A stretch of 64,000 nucleotides of DNA from Terfezia claveryi (taxonomy: Eukaryota; Ascomycota; Pezizomycetes; Pezizales; Pezizaceae), in assembly GCA_015179025.1 (NCBI GenBank), contig WHUX01000255.1, forward strand, positions 1-64,000, in the 5' to 3' direction. Position numbers and translations under genes: made by a program. The notes under the pieces were generated by a model that saw only the letters and a list, made by a program, of their open reading frames with translations, was not told where the DNA came from and searched no databases. Positions 1 to 10,993 of this stretch are shown piece after piece; the stretch's first letter is position 1; each line of letters starts with the position of its first letter.

Positions 1-741
1 CATTATTCAGCGGCGAGGCTTCCTTGAGTATAGTTGGTGGAACAGGGTCCCAAGTCCTATGTATTTTCCAAGTCTTCCACAGGTTGCCAGGTAGTCTCCT
101 CGTCCCCTAACCACTTAACTTTGTATTGCAGATAAACCATACCTCTTTTTCGAGTCCAATATCTCTTCGATTCCCACTCCTCTTCCCCCTCGATCACCAC
201 AGGAGGGGAGGGGGGTGTTTCTGCTCTGGGAGAGGATCGCCAGCCGCTGGCTCAATTTCCGATACATGTACAACCAGGTGGCATTTGATGTCCTTAAGGA
301 ACCTCAATCGATAGGCATGAGTACCTACAGCAGCCACTACCTCAAATGGACCCAGGAACTTATGGTCGAGCTTGCGAGATGGCCGTTCCGTCTGGAAATG
401 CCTGCTGGAGAGCCACACCTTATCTCCTGGCTGATACTGGAGGCTGGCAACTGTGATCCATTGGCATATTCGGCTTGCCTGGTTTGCGCATATTCCAGCT
501 CGGCTTTTAGAGTAGAGTGGAGCTCTGCAATTCCAGCTGCGAACTCTTTAGCTGAGGGGTGGATTCTCTGCAGGGTGCTAGGGCATCCACAAATCGAGGG
601 TGCAACTGTAATTGGCTAGGAAGGGGGAGGTTTTCGTAGACTCCAAGAACTAGTTGCTGGCGGTGAATTCGCAGGTCGCCAGCAATGAAACCTAGTTGTC
701 CCGCTGGTAATTGATGAAAGCTCTCAATTACTGCTCTATGA
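1..741 (-). mobile_element. Chromovirus B, 3' fragment (Ty3/gypsy)
   Basis: This is the downstream end of a minus-strand chromovirus whose upstream part lies at 6914-11576. The two parts were separated when element A inserted at 742. The duplicated target TATGA is at 737-741 and 6914-6918. Joining the flanks across A restores a continuous integrase reading (…MNAII / EQ…). The polypurine tract and 3' LTR of B lie outside the window to the left. Confidence 0.9.
7..741 (-). pseudogene. Pol C-terminus of element B: integrase end and chromodomain
   Basis: Read on the minus strand, this carries the end of the integrase core, the C-terminal DNA-binding part with the GPY/F motif (KFLGPFEV, around 340-370) and a chromodomain (EEEW…LQYKVKWLGDEETTWQP, about 60-190). 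The reading ends at a stop at 7-9. Integrases of this class join the cDNA to the host chromosome, and the chromodomain is known to bind methylated histone H3. The reading is broken by a 1-bp deletion at the start of the chromodomain, by missense changes and by a TAG near the end. It was separated from its catalytic core by insertion A. Assignment to the family is firm; the protein cannot be functional. Confidence 0.88.
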
Positions 742-1237
742 TGTAACAACCGTGTATTCAGTTGTCATCACCTGTGATCGCAGGTGATAGGTTATTGTGT
801 TATCGTTACCTTGCTTGGCTTCTGAGATAGGGAAGCTTATTTCTCCCATTGCCCTGACCGAGTTATGTATATATAGAGTCTGTCCCTTGTACTGTCGTTG
901 GATCCCCATCAACGTCTTGTATACCCAATACAGGACCTTGTTTCTCCCAGCGCTGTGCACCTCCCTTGTACACCTCCTTATCTCGTGAACAGCTCTGCAG
1001 CACAGCTGCCTCCCTCCGACACACGCGGCAACCACTTCCGCGTGTCTCTTGTCCTTGCCTCTTGCCTCCTGCCCTTGCCTGTCCCAGCCTTCCCCGGTCA
1101 TACATGTAGCGTTTCTACGTGTGTGTTACCCTAGCCTTTCCCCAGATCACACACGTAGCGCTCCTACATGTGCGATTCCCCCTTGCCACTGCCCCGGTGT
1201 ACCCCTTGGTCGCCTTGTCTCTAGAGTCGTCGTTACA
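742..1237 (+). repeat. 5' LTR of element A
   Basis: Matches the 3' LTR at 6415-6913 almost throughout, starts TGTAAC and ends TTACA. U3 has one palindromic CACCTG…CAGGTG unit (769-786). A TATA box lies at 868-876. Two hairpin-like CACGTAG…CTACGTG blocks lie near 1102-1122 and 1149-1172. Confidence 0.95.
868..876 (+). promoter_or_regulatory. TATA box of the element A 5' LTR
   Basis: TATATATAG sits about 125 bp into the LTR, and the same block is present at the equivalent place in every other LTR of the family (for example near 6540, 40310 and 52470). It is the likely RNA polymerase II core promoter; transcription would start about 25-30 bp downstream. The start itself cannot be seen in the sequence. 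Confidence 0.6.
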
Positions 1238-1262
1238 CTATGTTGGATCCTTTGGACCAACT
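1238..1262 (+). other. Candidate primer-binding region of element A
   Basis: The 25 bases after the 5' LTR contain TTGGATC and ACCAACTGG blocks that recur after the 5' LTRs of B, C, D, E and F. This position and conservation mark it as the likely primer-binding region for minus-strand cDNA synthesis. I could not match it to a tRNA 3' end, so the primer is unidentified. Confidence 0.45.
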
Positions 1263-1273
1263 GGTATGCAGTC

Positions 1274-2452
1274 ATGTCAGGAGCAGCTCTCCCACCACCC
1301 ACCGTTAGGTTCCAGACCTGGAGAAACTCCCCTATACCCTCAGACCCGAACGAATTGAATGCCTATCGTCGAGAAATCATCGACATCTTCGAGGCCATGG
1401 ATGCCATCGGGGCCGAACTCGGCAACAGCCTGGCCGTGGCTAAACGAAAGCTGAGATCCACCGATGAAGAGATCACGGTCCTCCAGACGGATCTCGACCA
1501 TATGAACCTTGCCCTGGCCAACGAACGGACTATGGTCCAAAACCTCAGCCGCGCTCTAGGGAACCTCGCAACACCAACAGCAGCCAGTAGCAACAAGACC
1601 GAAAGCATTCCGACTCCCCCCAAGTTCAATGGGGACCAGGTTCGTCTACGAGCCTGGAAGAATGCAGTCAACCTCAAGCTAAACGGGGACTCTGCCAGGT
1701 TCCCGTCGGAACAACATCGACTGGCATACGTTTTTGCCTTGCTAGAGGGGAAAGCTTGTGACCAGATCCAACCATACGTCCTTGAAACCGGGATTAAGCT
1801 CAACGATATCTCGGCCCTTTTCACAATCCTGGATAGAGCGTTCGGGGACCCCAATGCCATTGGCACTGCCAGTAGGGCCCTTCGAGCCCTCAGGCAGAAA
1901 AACACCGATCTGTCCACTTATGTGGCAGAATTCTCGAGACTGGCGGCGGAGGTCCGATGGAATGACCAGTCCAAACTGGAGCAATTCCAGGAAGGGCTAA
2001 ATGACGAAATCCAGCAGGCCATGGTCAGCCTCCCGGAAGCCAAAACCCTTGACGAATTTATTGACCAGGCTTTCCAGGTGGAACAGCGGATGTCCTGGCT
2101 CCGCAACCGCCCCCCGTTCAGGCCAGCACCCCGTCTCCCACTACTCCAGCAACACCATGCCACTAAGGCAGCTCATGCCCCTGCCCCCGCCAACCAACCA
2201 GCACACCCATTGTTGGTGGCAGGAGGGCCCACCCCCATGGATTTATCATCAGGCAGACCCCGCCTGACCTAAGAAGAGAGGGAACGGCGCTGGAATAATG
2301 GGCTATGCATAGGCTGTGGGAAGGCCGACCACTTCATCGTGGCTTGCCCCCTTCGAAAGAATCGCTCCCTCACCATCCACGCTATCTCCGATACCCCAGT
2401 GCCCAGGATTGAGGAGCTTGATGAGTCGGGAAAAGCCCTGTCCCTTGCCTAG
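1274..2452 (+). pseudogene. gag of element A (capsid/nucleocapsid), one internal stop
   Basis: 393 codons from ATG 1274 (MSGAALPPPTVRFQTW…) to TAG 2450-2452. Gag forms the virus-like particle that packages element RNA. The first part has a short coiled-coil-like stretch (about residues 30-95), then the retrotransposon gag domain (about residues 115-275) with LPTPPKFNGD-like and AYVFALLEGKA motifs, then a Pro-rich linker. A CCHC zinc knuckle (C-x2-C-x4-H-x4-C) is encoded at 2306-2347. A TAA at 2270-2272 replaces the CAA (Gln) present in sister copies (TQEERE) and truncates the protein before the knuckle. Chosen start: the ATG directly after the primer region, aligned with starts in B and F. 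Confidence 0.92.
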
Positions 2453-2472
2453 TTACTGACACTAGCAAGGGA
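2428..2472 (+). promoter_or_regulatory. Probable -1 ribosomal frameshift signal between gag and pol
   Basis: The heptamer G-GGA-AAA (2428-2434) is in the gag frame, followed by a 6-nt spacer and an 8-bp perfect stem (TCCCTTGC 2441-2448 pairing with GCAAGGGA 2465-2472, 16-nt loop). The gag stop is inside the loop. Pol is open in the -1 frame starting exactly here. The arrangement X-XXY-YYZ, spacer, stem is the standard -1 frameshift architecture. It recurs in C, E and F and, with one changed base, in D. Confidence 0.75.
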
Positions 2473-5400
2473 CCTACCCCAGGCCATTTGTCTTTGTCTG
2501 CATTTTCTGTTTCTTCCACTGTTGATGAATCTTGCTTGTTCAGCAAGCATTTTGTTGTATCTATCTCCCTCAGAATCAATGATAGAACAATCAATATGTC
2601 CGTACTTATAGATTGCAGAGCTTCAGGATTTGCCTTCATTGACCAAGCCTTTGTCAGTAAATTCTATATACCCACATCCAAGCTCAAAACCCCCCATGTC
2701 CTGGATGTCATTGACGGTCGACCTATCTCCTCTAGGGATATTACCGATATTGCATGCTTGCCTGCTCTGGTGGGGAATCACTTCGAGGCCAACCTCCCCC
2801 TATTCGTCATTAAGCTAAAATACCCAATTGTCCTCGGAATCCAGTGGCTCAGAATGCACGATGTATCGGTCAGCTTTGGCTTGTACACCTTGCAGTTCAA
2901 TAGCCAGTATTGCCAAAAATACTGCGGAAATCTAAAGGCCACCATTACTGGGCTGTGTGCCTTGCCACTCCCGATAACCCACCCGACTTAGGTAGTACAT
3001 CGGCATGCGCACATCGGTGCCAATCCCCCTGTTTCCCCTGCTTCCACCCCGGTACCCACTGTTCCCCCAATTCCCCCTGTTGTACTGCCTCCAAAACCTC
3101 TGAATGTTAGCTTTATCAGAGCAGGGGCTTTCCCTTACCTCACCAGGAGGCACAAGCTGAAGGCTCACGCCCTGTCCATACATGAGGTGAACTTGGAGAT
3201 TAACAAGACGAGGTCTAAGAAGGAGTGGAAGTCTATGGTACCAGACGAATACCACGAATTCATCGACCTGTTCTCAGGGAAGGCTGCAGAAAAGCTCGCA
3301 CCCCACCGGCCATATGATCACAATATTCCGCTGATAGAGGGTAAGACCCCCCCCTATGGGCCCCTCTACGGAATGTCCTGGTTAGAGCTGGAAGCTTTGA
3401 AGAAGTACTTAGAAGAAAACCTCAACAAGAGCTTTATCCACTACAGCTCCTCTCCAGCGGGTGTCCCGGTGCTATTCGTGAAGAAGTCGGATGGCTCCCT
3501 CCAGTTGTGTGTTGATTATCGTGGTTTGATTGAAATAATGGTTAAAAACAGATACCCCCTACCTCTGATCCAAGAGACATTAGCCAGGCTTTCCAAGGCA
3601 AAATGGTTCACCAAATTGGATCTGAGAGGGGCATACAACTTAGTATGAATTGATGAGGGGAAGGAGTGGAAAACTGCCTTCCGGACGCGATATAGCCATT
3701 TTGAGTATAATATGATGCCTTTCGGCCTAACCAACGCCCCCGCCTCTTTTCAGCACTTTATCAATGACACTCTGCAGGACTTTCTGGACGTATTCTGCAC
3801 CGCCTACCTGGATGATATCCTCATCTACTCAGATACCCTAGCAGAACACAAGATCCATGTCCGACAAGTGCTAGAGAAGCTGGAGTGAGCTGGGTTATAT
3901 CTGAAGCCAGAAAAATGTGAGTTCCATGTGCAGAAGGTCAAGTATCTGGGGCTAATTATCACCACGGAGGGCATCCAGATGGACCCTGCGAAGGTTGCTG
4001 CGATCCAGGAGTGGGAAACTCCAGCCAACCTCAAGGATGTACAGGCCTTCCTGGGATTCGCTAACTTCTACTGCTAGTTTATCCTGGGATACTTGAAGAT
4101 CGTGGCACCCTTGACGGCGTTGACAAGGACAAAGGGTATGGACAAAAGCCAGCACTTCCAGTAGGGTTTAGAAGCCCAATCTGCCTTCGAGAAGCTCAAG
4201 GAAGCCTTCTGCTCAGCCCCAATCCTAGCCCATTTTGACCCCAATAGCGAGTGCATCATGGAAAAGAACGCCTCCGACTATGTCTTTGCCGGAATCCTGT
4301 CCTAGTATGTCAATGGAGTCCTCCACCCAGTGGCCTATTTCTCCAAAAAGCACTCCCCAGCGGAGTATAATTACGAGATCTATGATAAGGAATTAATGGC
4401 CATTGTGCGGGCTTTTGAGGAATGGAGGCCCCACCTGGAGTCAGTGAAGGGGGTTATTGAGGTCCTTTCCAACTACAAGAACCTGGAATACTTCACAACT
4501 ACTAAGCTACTAAATCACTGGCAGGCTAGGTGGTCGGAATTCCTGTCCCGGTTCAACTTCAAGATCAAGTACCAGCCAGGAAAGGCTGGTGGGAAACCAG
4601 ACGCACTGACCAGGAGATCAGGAGATCTCCCTAAGGGGGGGATGAAAGGCTACAATACCAGAACCAGGTGGTACTGAAGCTGGAAAATCTTGACCTGGCT
4701 GCCAATGTTCTGGCTGAGGCTGAGGCTGAAGCTGACATTGTGAATGTCTAGGCTGGGATCGTGGATGTCAAGGCTAATGCAGATGCTGGAAGTAATCTCC
4801 GACAACAGGTAAAAAGGGCATACGCGGATGACCCACTGGCTAAAGACATTATTGCAACAGTGGATTCTGGCCAGCGCTGCCACCCCAAGATTTTCCTGGC
4901 CAAGTGTACCGTCCAGGAGGGCATCCTCTATCACCTAGAATAACTCTATGTACCGGAAGGAGAACTGCGCCTGCGATTGATCAAGGAACACCACGACAGC
5001 CTAATTGCAGGTTACTCTGGGGTAGCTAAAATGTTGGAGCTGCTAGCTAGGGAATACACATGGATTGACCAGCAGAAGGACATGGAACGGTACGTACGGA
5101 ATTGCCATGTTTGCAAACATTCTAAGCCTGTCCGCCACGCCCCATATGGGACCCTGAAACCTCTGGGCATCCTGGATCGACCCTGGCTACACCTGACCAT
5201 GGACTTCGTGACGGGATTGCCGGAAGACATAGGGTTCAATGCCATCCTGATGGTGGTAGACCGGTTGACGAAGATGAGGCATGTTATACCTTGCCGGGAT
5301 ACCTGCTCCGCTCCGGAGTTAGCCAACCTCTACCTCAATAATGTATTCCGGTACCATGGCCTCCCTGAATCGATTGTGTCCGACCGTGGCCCCCAGTTTA

Positions 5401-6251
5401 CCTCAGAATTCTGGCAAGCCTTCTGCGAACTTCTGGGGATCAAAGTTTGTCTGTCAACAGCTTACCACCCCCAGACGGACGGCCAATCGGAGAGGATGAA
5501 TGCCATTATGGAGCAATATTTGAGGGCTTTTATCAATTACTAGCAGGACAACTGGGTTTCATTGCTAGCGACCTGCGAATTCGCCGCCAATAACCAGTTC
5601 TCGGAGTCCTCGAAAACCTCTCCCTTCCTGACCAATTACGATTGGCACCCTCGATTCGTGGATACCTTAGCCACCCCACGGAAAGCCCATCCCCCGGCTA
5701 AGGAATTTGCAGCTAGAATCACTGAACTCCACTCTACCCTGAAAGCAGAACTAGGATATGCGCAAGCCAGGCAAGCTGAGTACGCCAACGGATCACGACT
5801 GCCAGCCCCCAGATACCAGCCAGGAGATAAGGTGTGGCTCTCTAGTCAGCACTTCCGGACAGAACGACCTTCTCGTAAGCTGGATCATAAGTTCCTGGGG
5901 CCATATGAGGTATTAGGGAATGTGGGCACTCACGCCTACTAGTTGAAGTTCCCTAAAGATATCAAAAACCACCCAGTCGTTCACGTCTCGGAGATCGAAC
6001 CAGCCGCCAACGATTCCCTCCCCGGGTAAAAGCACCCCCCACCCCCTCCCGTAGTGATTGCAGGTGAAGAGGAGTGGGAGGTTGAGGAGGTACTGGACTC
6101 CAGAAAATGCTATGGGCGAGTTCAGTATAAGGTCAAGTAGGTAGGGGACGAGGAGACTACCTGGCAACCGGCAGAGGACTTGGAGAATGCACAGGATTTG
6201 GTTACTCTGTTCTACCAGCAATACTCCAGGAAGCCTCGCCCAGTCGACTGA
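2434..6251 (+). pseudogene. pol of element A: protease, RT, RNase H, integrase, chromodomain
   Basis: Reads in the -1 frame relative to gag and ends at TGA 6249-6251. Protease: DCRASG at 2611-2628, where the expected DCGA glycine is Arg. RT: about 3330-4080 with intact YLDD (3805-3816). RNase H: about 4230-4600. Integrase: HHCC zinc domain around 4980-5120, then MDFVTG, SDRGPQF and QSERMN supplying an intact D,D,E triad (5200-5500), GPY/F (KFLGPYEV, near 5900). Chromodomain: about 6066-6235. Stops at 2989, 3646, 3886, 4075, 4162, 4303, 4749, 4941, 5541, 5940, about 6027 and in the chromodomain are nearly all one transition away from Gln, Trp or Arg codons of sister copies. One G is missing from a homopolymer at 4635-4641 and shifts the frame. 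Confidence 0.93.
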
Positions 6252-6414
6252 GGTCGTGACTTTGCATCCTTGTTGTTTTTTCTGTTCTTGTTGTTGTTCG
6301 GAGTTGGGGTTCTTGTCCTTGCTCTTGTTGTTGTTGTTGTTTTCTGTGTTGATTTTGCCGGTTATCGTGCCCAGGCCTCCTAGTCACTGGAGCTCCAGCC
6401 TAAGGGGGGGATAG
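6252..6414 (+). other. 3' untranslated stretch and polypurine tract of element A
   Basis: After the pol stop comes a T/G-rich low-complexity run (TTG/TTC repeats, about 6270-6345), then the polypurine tract AAGGGGGGGATAG at 6402-6414, directly abutting the 3' LTR. The tract is the expected primer for plus-strand cDNA synthesis. The TTG/TTC run recurs in C (52111-52175) and as its complement in F (55660-55700). Confidence 0.8.
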
Positions 6415-6913
6415 TGTAAGAACCATGTGTTCAGTTGTCATCACCTGTGATCGCAAGTGATGGGTTATTGTGTTATCATTACCTTGCTTGGCTTCCGAGA
6501 TAGGGAAGCTTATTTCCCCCATTGCCCTGACCAAGTTATGTATATATAGAGCCTGTCCCTCGTACTATCGTTGGATCCCCATCTAACATCTTGTATACCC
6601 AATACAGGACCTTGCTTCTCCCAGCGCTTGTGCATCTCCCTTGTGCACCTCCTTGTCTCGTGAATAGCTCTGCAGTACAGCTGCCTCCCTCTGACATATG
6701 CGGCAACCACTTCTGCGTGTCTCTTATCCTTGCCTCTTGCCTCCTGCCCTTGCCCCATCCCAGCCTTCCCTGGTCATACACGTAGCATTCCTACGTGTGT
6801 GTTACCCTAGCCTTTCCCCAGATTACATACGTAGCGCTCCTATGTATGTGATTCCCCCTTACCACTGCTCCAGCGTACCTCTTGGTCGCCTTGTCCCTAG
6901 AGCCATCATTACA
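6415..6913 (+). repeat. 3' LTR of element A
   Basis: Begins TGTAAGAACC right after the polypurine tract and ends ATTACA, followed by the duplicated target TATGA (6914-6918). Differences from the 5' LTR are mostly transitions. Confidence 0.95.
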
Positions 6914-9900
6914 TATGATGGCATTCATCCTCTCTGATTGGCCATCCGTCTGGGGGTGGTAAGCTGTTGACAGATGAACTTTGATCCCCAGAAGTTTACA
7001 GAAGGCTTGCCAGAATTCTGAGGTAAACTGGGGCCCACGGTCGGACACAATCAATTCAGAGAGGCTATGGTACCAGAATACATTATTGAGGTAGAGGTTG
7101 GCTAACTCCAGAGTAGAGCAGGTATCCCGGCAAGGTATAACATGCCTTATCTTCCTTAATCGGTCTACCACTATCAAGATGGTATTAAACCCTGTATCTT
7201 CTAGCAATCCCGTTATGAAGTCCATAGTCAAGTGCAGCCAGGGTCGATCTGGGATGTCCAGAGGTTTCAGAGTCCCGCATGGGGTGTAGTAGACAGGCTT
7301 AGAACGTTTGCAAACATGGCAATTGCATATGTACCATTCCACGTCCTTCCACTAGTCAATCCATGTATATTCCTTAGCTAGCAGCTCCAATGTTTTAGCC
7401 ACCTCAGAGTGACCTGCAATTAGACTGTCATAGTTTTCCTTGATCAATCGCAGGCATAGTTCTCCTTCCAGTATATAGAGTCATTCATAGTAGTAGAGGA
7501 TACCCTCTTGGATGGTACACTCGGCCAGGGAAATCTTGGGGTGGCAGCGCTGGCCGGAATCTACTGCAGCGATAATGTCTTTGGCCAGTGGGTCATCCAC
7601 ATATGCCCTTTTTACCTGTTGTTAGAGATCACTTCTAGCATCTGCATTGGCCTTAACATCCACGATCTCAGCCTCGACATCTACAATGTCAGCTTCAGCC
7701 TTAGCCTTATTCAGAACGTTGGCAGCTAGGTCAAGATTTTCTGGCTTCAGTACCACCTGGTTCTGGTATTTTAGCCTTTCATCCCCCCCCTTAGGGAGAT
7801 CTCCTGATCTCCTAGTCAGTGCGTCTAGTTTCCCACCAACCTTTCCTAGCTGGTACTTGATTTTGAAGTTGAACCAGGACAGGAATTCTGACCACCTAGC
7901 CTGCCAGCGATTTAGTAGCTTAGTAGTTGTGAAGTATTCCAGGTTCTTGTGGTTGGAAAGGACCTCAATAACCCCCTTCACTGACTCCAGGTGGGGCCTC
8001 CATTCCTCAAAAGCCCGCACAATGGCCATTAATTCCTTATCATAGATCTCGTAATTATACTCCGCTGGGGAGTGCTTTTTGGAGAAATAGGCCACTGGGT
8101 GGAGGACTCCATTGACATACTAGGACAGGATTCCGGCAAAGACATAGTCGGAGGCGTTCTTTTCCATGATGTACTCGCTATCGGGGTCAAAATGGGCTAG
8201 GATTGGGGCTGAGCAGAAGGCTTCCTTGAGGTTCTAGAAGGCAGATTGGGCTTCTGGATTCTAGTCGAAGTGCCAGTCTTTTTTGGTCAGGGCAGTAAGT
8301 GGGGCTACGATTTTCGAATATCCTAGAATAAAACACTACTAAAAGTTGGCGAACCCCACGAATGCCTAGACATCCTTGAGGTTAGCAGGGGTTTCCTAAT
8401 CCTGGATTGCCATGACTTTGGCAGGGTCCATTCTAATATCTTCTGTAGTGATGATCAAGCCTAGGTACTTCACCTTTTGGACATGGAATTCACATTTTTC
8501 GGGCTTAAGGTATAGCCCAGCCTGCTCCAGCTTCTCCAATACCTGCCTGACATGGACCTTGTATTCTGCTAGGGAATCTGAGTATATGAGGATGTCGTCC
8601 AGATAAACTATACAAAACACATCCAAGAAGTCCCGTAGGTTGTTGTTAATGAAGTGTTGGAAAGAGGCTGGGGCATTGGTTAATCCGAAAGACATGACAT
8701 TGTACTCAAAATACTTATACCTGGTCTGAAAAGCTGTCTTCCACTCTTCACCTTCCACAATCCATACTAGGTTATAGGCCCCTATCAGATTCAGTTTGGT
8801 AAACTATTTTGCTTTGGATAGTCTTGCCAGGGTCTCCTAAATCAGAGGCAAAGAGTACCTGTTCTTCACTGTTATTTCATTTAGGCCATGATAGTCCACA
8901 CACAACTGGAGGAATCTATCCGATTTCTTGACGAATAGTACGGGTGCACCAGCTGGGGAGGAGCTATGGTGAATAAAGCTCTTGTTGAGGTTTTCTTCTA
9001 AGTACTTCTTCAAAGCTTCCAGTTCCGCTCGAGACATTCTATACAATAGTCCATAGGGGGGGGTTTTGCCTTCCAGCAAGGGAATAGTGTGGTCATATGG
9101 CTGGTGGGGGGCAAGCTTTTCTGTAGCTTTCTCAGAGAATAGGTCTATGAACTCGTGGTATTCATCCGGAACCAGGGATTTCCATTCTCTCCTGGATTGC
9201 AGCTTATTGATTTCTAGGTTAACTTCGTAAATTGATAGGGTATAGGCCTTCAGTTTGTGCCTTTTGGTAAGGTAAGCAAAGGCCCCAGATCCGATAAAGC
9301 TAACATTCAGGGGTTTTGGGGGTATGTGGGGGGCATAGGGAGCAGGGGAAACAGGGGAAACAGGAGGATTGGTGGCATTGATGTGTGCAGGCTAGTGTAC
9401 CACCTGAGTTGGGTAGATTATGGAAAGTGGTAATGCATACAGACCAGTAACGGTGGCCTTTGGTTATCACAGTATTTTCTACAGTAAGGGCTATTAAAAT
9501 GCAGGGTATAGGAGCCAAAGCTGACCGATACATCGTGCATCCTGAGCTAGGGGATTCCAAGGATGATTGGATACTTAAGCTTGGTAATGAACATAGGGAG
9601 GTTTTTGGAGTGATCCCTAATCTGGGCAGGTGTATAAGCAATGTTGATGATGGCTCTAGAGAAGATAGGTCGGCTATCAATAACATCGAAGAGGTGGGGG
9701 GTCTTAAGCTTAGAAGTGGGTATGGCATACTTACTGATGAAGGTCTGGTCGATAAAGGCAATTCCTGATGCTCTACAGTCTACGAAAGCTGTTGTAACGA
9801 ATGTTTTACTCTTACTATTAAAAGATATTGTGATAGGTACAACAAGGTGTTCACCAAATAGGTGAGACTCGTCAACAGACATAGATAGAGGAGAGAGTAA

Positions 9901-9966
9901 AGGGACAGAAAATGCAGATAACGACAAATGACCTAGGGCAGGTCCCCCTTCCCACATGCAATACAC
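6914..9966 (-). pseudogene. pol of element B: protease, RT, RNase H, integrase core
   Basis: Minus strand. Protease about 9300-9900 (VDCRASGIAFIDQ). RT about 8330-9080 with intact [10 protein letters not shown] (8578-8607) and the [15 protein letters not shown] motif. RNase H about 7880-8240 ([20 protein letters not shown] at its C-terminal half). An acidic linker of NAD/VDV-type repeats follows. The integrase zinc domain lies near 7300-7460 and the core at 6914-7300 with D (MDFITG), D (SDRGPQF) and E (QSERMN). Several in-frame stops and small frame breaks are present (for example near 8110, 8240, 8340 and 8840). The integrase C-terminus is at 1-741, beyond the inserted element A. Confidence 0.9.
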
Positions 9967-10962
9967 AAACCCTGAGTATGGCGATGGTCCCTTTCCTCCT
10001 GAGTAAAATGAGGTCTACCTGCTGACAGGTCCATGGGGGCAGCCCCACTCGCTACCAAGAAGGGGTGTGCAGGCTTGTTGACTGGTGTGGGGTATTGTTG
10101 TTGGGTGCGTGCTGTCAGAAATGGTGTACAAGGAGTCGAGGTCAGGAGTGTTATTTTGGGGGGCTCTGAGTACTGCTGTCTGCTGTTCCACCCAGCTAGC
10201 TTGTTCAATAAGTTCCTCTAGGGTCTTGGTCGGTAGGTAGTAAATCAGAGCCTTTTTCAACTTGAAGGTAAGCCTATCTTTGAACTGATCAAGCTTAGCT
10301 TTGTCATTCCAATTGAGCTCTGCTGCTAGCCTGAAGAACTCAGTGACATAGGCTGACAGTTCATTGTATTTTTACTTGAGGTCTCGCAGGGCCCTGCTGG
10401 CGGTTTCTTTAGGGTCAAGATCCCTGAAGGCTCGGTCCAGGATTGCCATTAGTGCTAGGATATCTACTAAATCAATTCCCGTTGCCTTGATGAAGGGCTG
10501 TACCTAGTCCATAGCTTTACCCTCCAGTAGGCCATAGATGTATAAGAGCTGGTAGTGAATTGTGGGGAACTTCGCCAAGTCCCCAGAGAGTTTTATTTGC
10601 ATAGAGTTTTTCTATGCTTGTAACCAGCCCTGGTCCCTATTAAACTTGGGCGAGGTTGGTAGGTCTTGTGTTTTTTGGTTCTTTGGACCATCGGCCAGGT
10701 CTAAAGCATGAGTCAATCTCCGGATGGTTATCCTGTTTTTTGCTGCATCTTCTCGAAGGAGGGTTATTTTGTCTTTGGCTTCTCGGATTCGCCTTTCGGC
10801 TTTCTGGAGGTCTGCTCCTTGTTGTTCGCCAATGGCATAAGTGTCTGTAAAGATCTCAATCACAGTTTGTCAGTATGTTAATGGTTCTGCTGGGTCTAAT
10901 AGGATCGGAGTCGCCTTCCAGGCTGCAAATCTATCGATAGGTAGTGTAATGTTCGCGGACAT
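9933..10962 (-). pseudogene. gag of element B, frameshifted and lacking its C-terminus
   Basis: Starts at ATG 10962 (MSANITLPIDRFAAWK) next to the primer region. A stop follows within about 35 codons (near 10865). A heptad-like charged stretch is encoded at 10620-10860 and gag-domain remnants continue to about 10200. The frame shifts near 10140-10200. The zinc knuckle begins (GLCIACGKGD) and then stops: the second half of the knuckle, the rest of gag and the frameshift signal are missing. The sequence passes directly into the early pol words LGHLSLSAF, so a deletion of roughly 150 bp removed the gag-pol junction. Confidence 0.82.
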
Positions 10963-10993
10963 CGTACTAGTTGGTCTGAAAGATCCAACTTAG

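Larger units (their letters stand above)
742..6913 (+). mobile_element. Chromovirus A, complete but mutated (Ty3/gypsy)
   Basis: A complete 6.17-kb LTR retrotransposon: LTRs at 742-1237 and 6415-6913, both TG…CA, with 5-bp duplication TATGA on each side. The order is gag, -1 frameshift site, protease, RT, RNase H, integrase and chromodomain, which defines the chromovirus lineage of Ty3/gypsy. It inserted into the integrase gene of element B. It carries a dozen or so stop codons, nearly all explicable by single transitions, so it could move only with proteins supplied by another copy. Confidence 0.96.

Noticed and set aside
863..1134. Short frames within LTRs on both strands
   Set aside because: They recur wherever an LTR occurs and track LTR sequence; no domain and no consistent frame among copies.
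1238..1262. Tf1-like self-priming from the RNA 5' end
   Set aside because: The repeated GTTGGATCC words in the LTR and after it are in direct orientation; apart from the palindromic GGATCC there is no complementarity.
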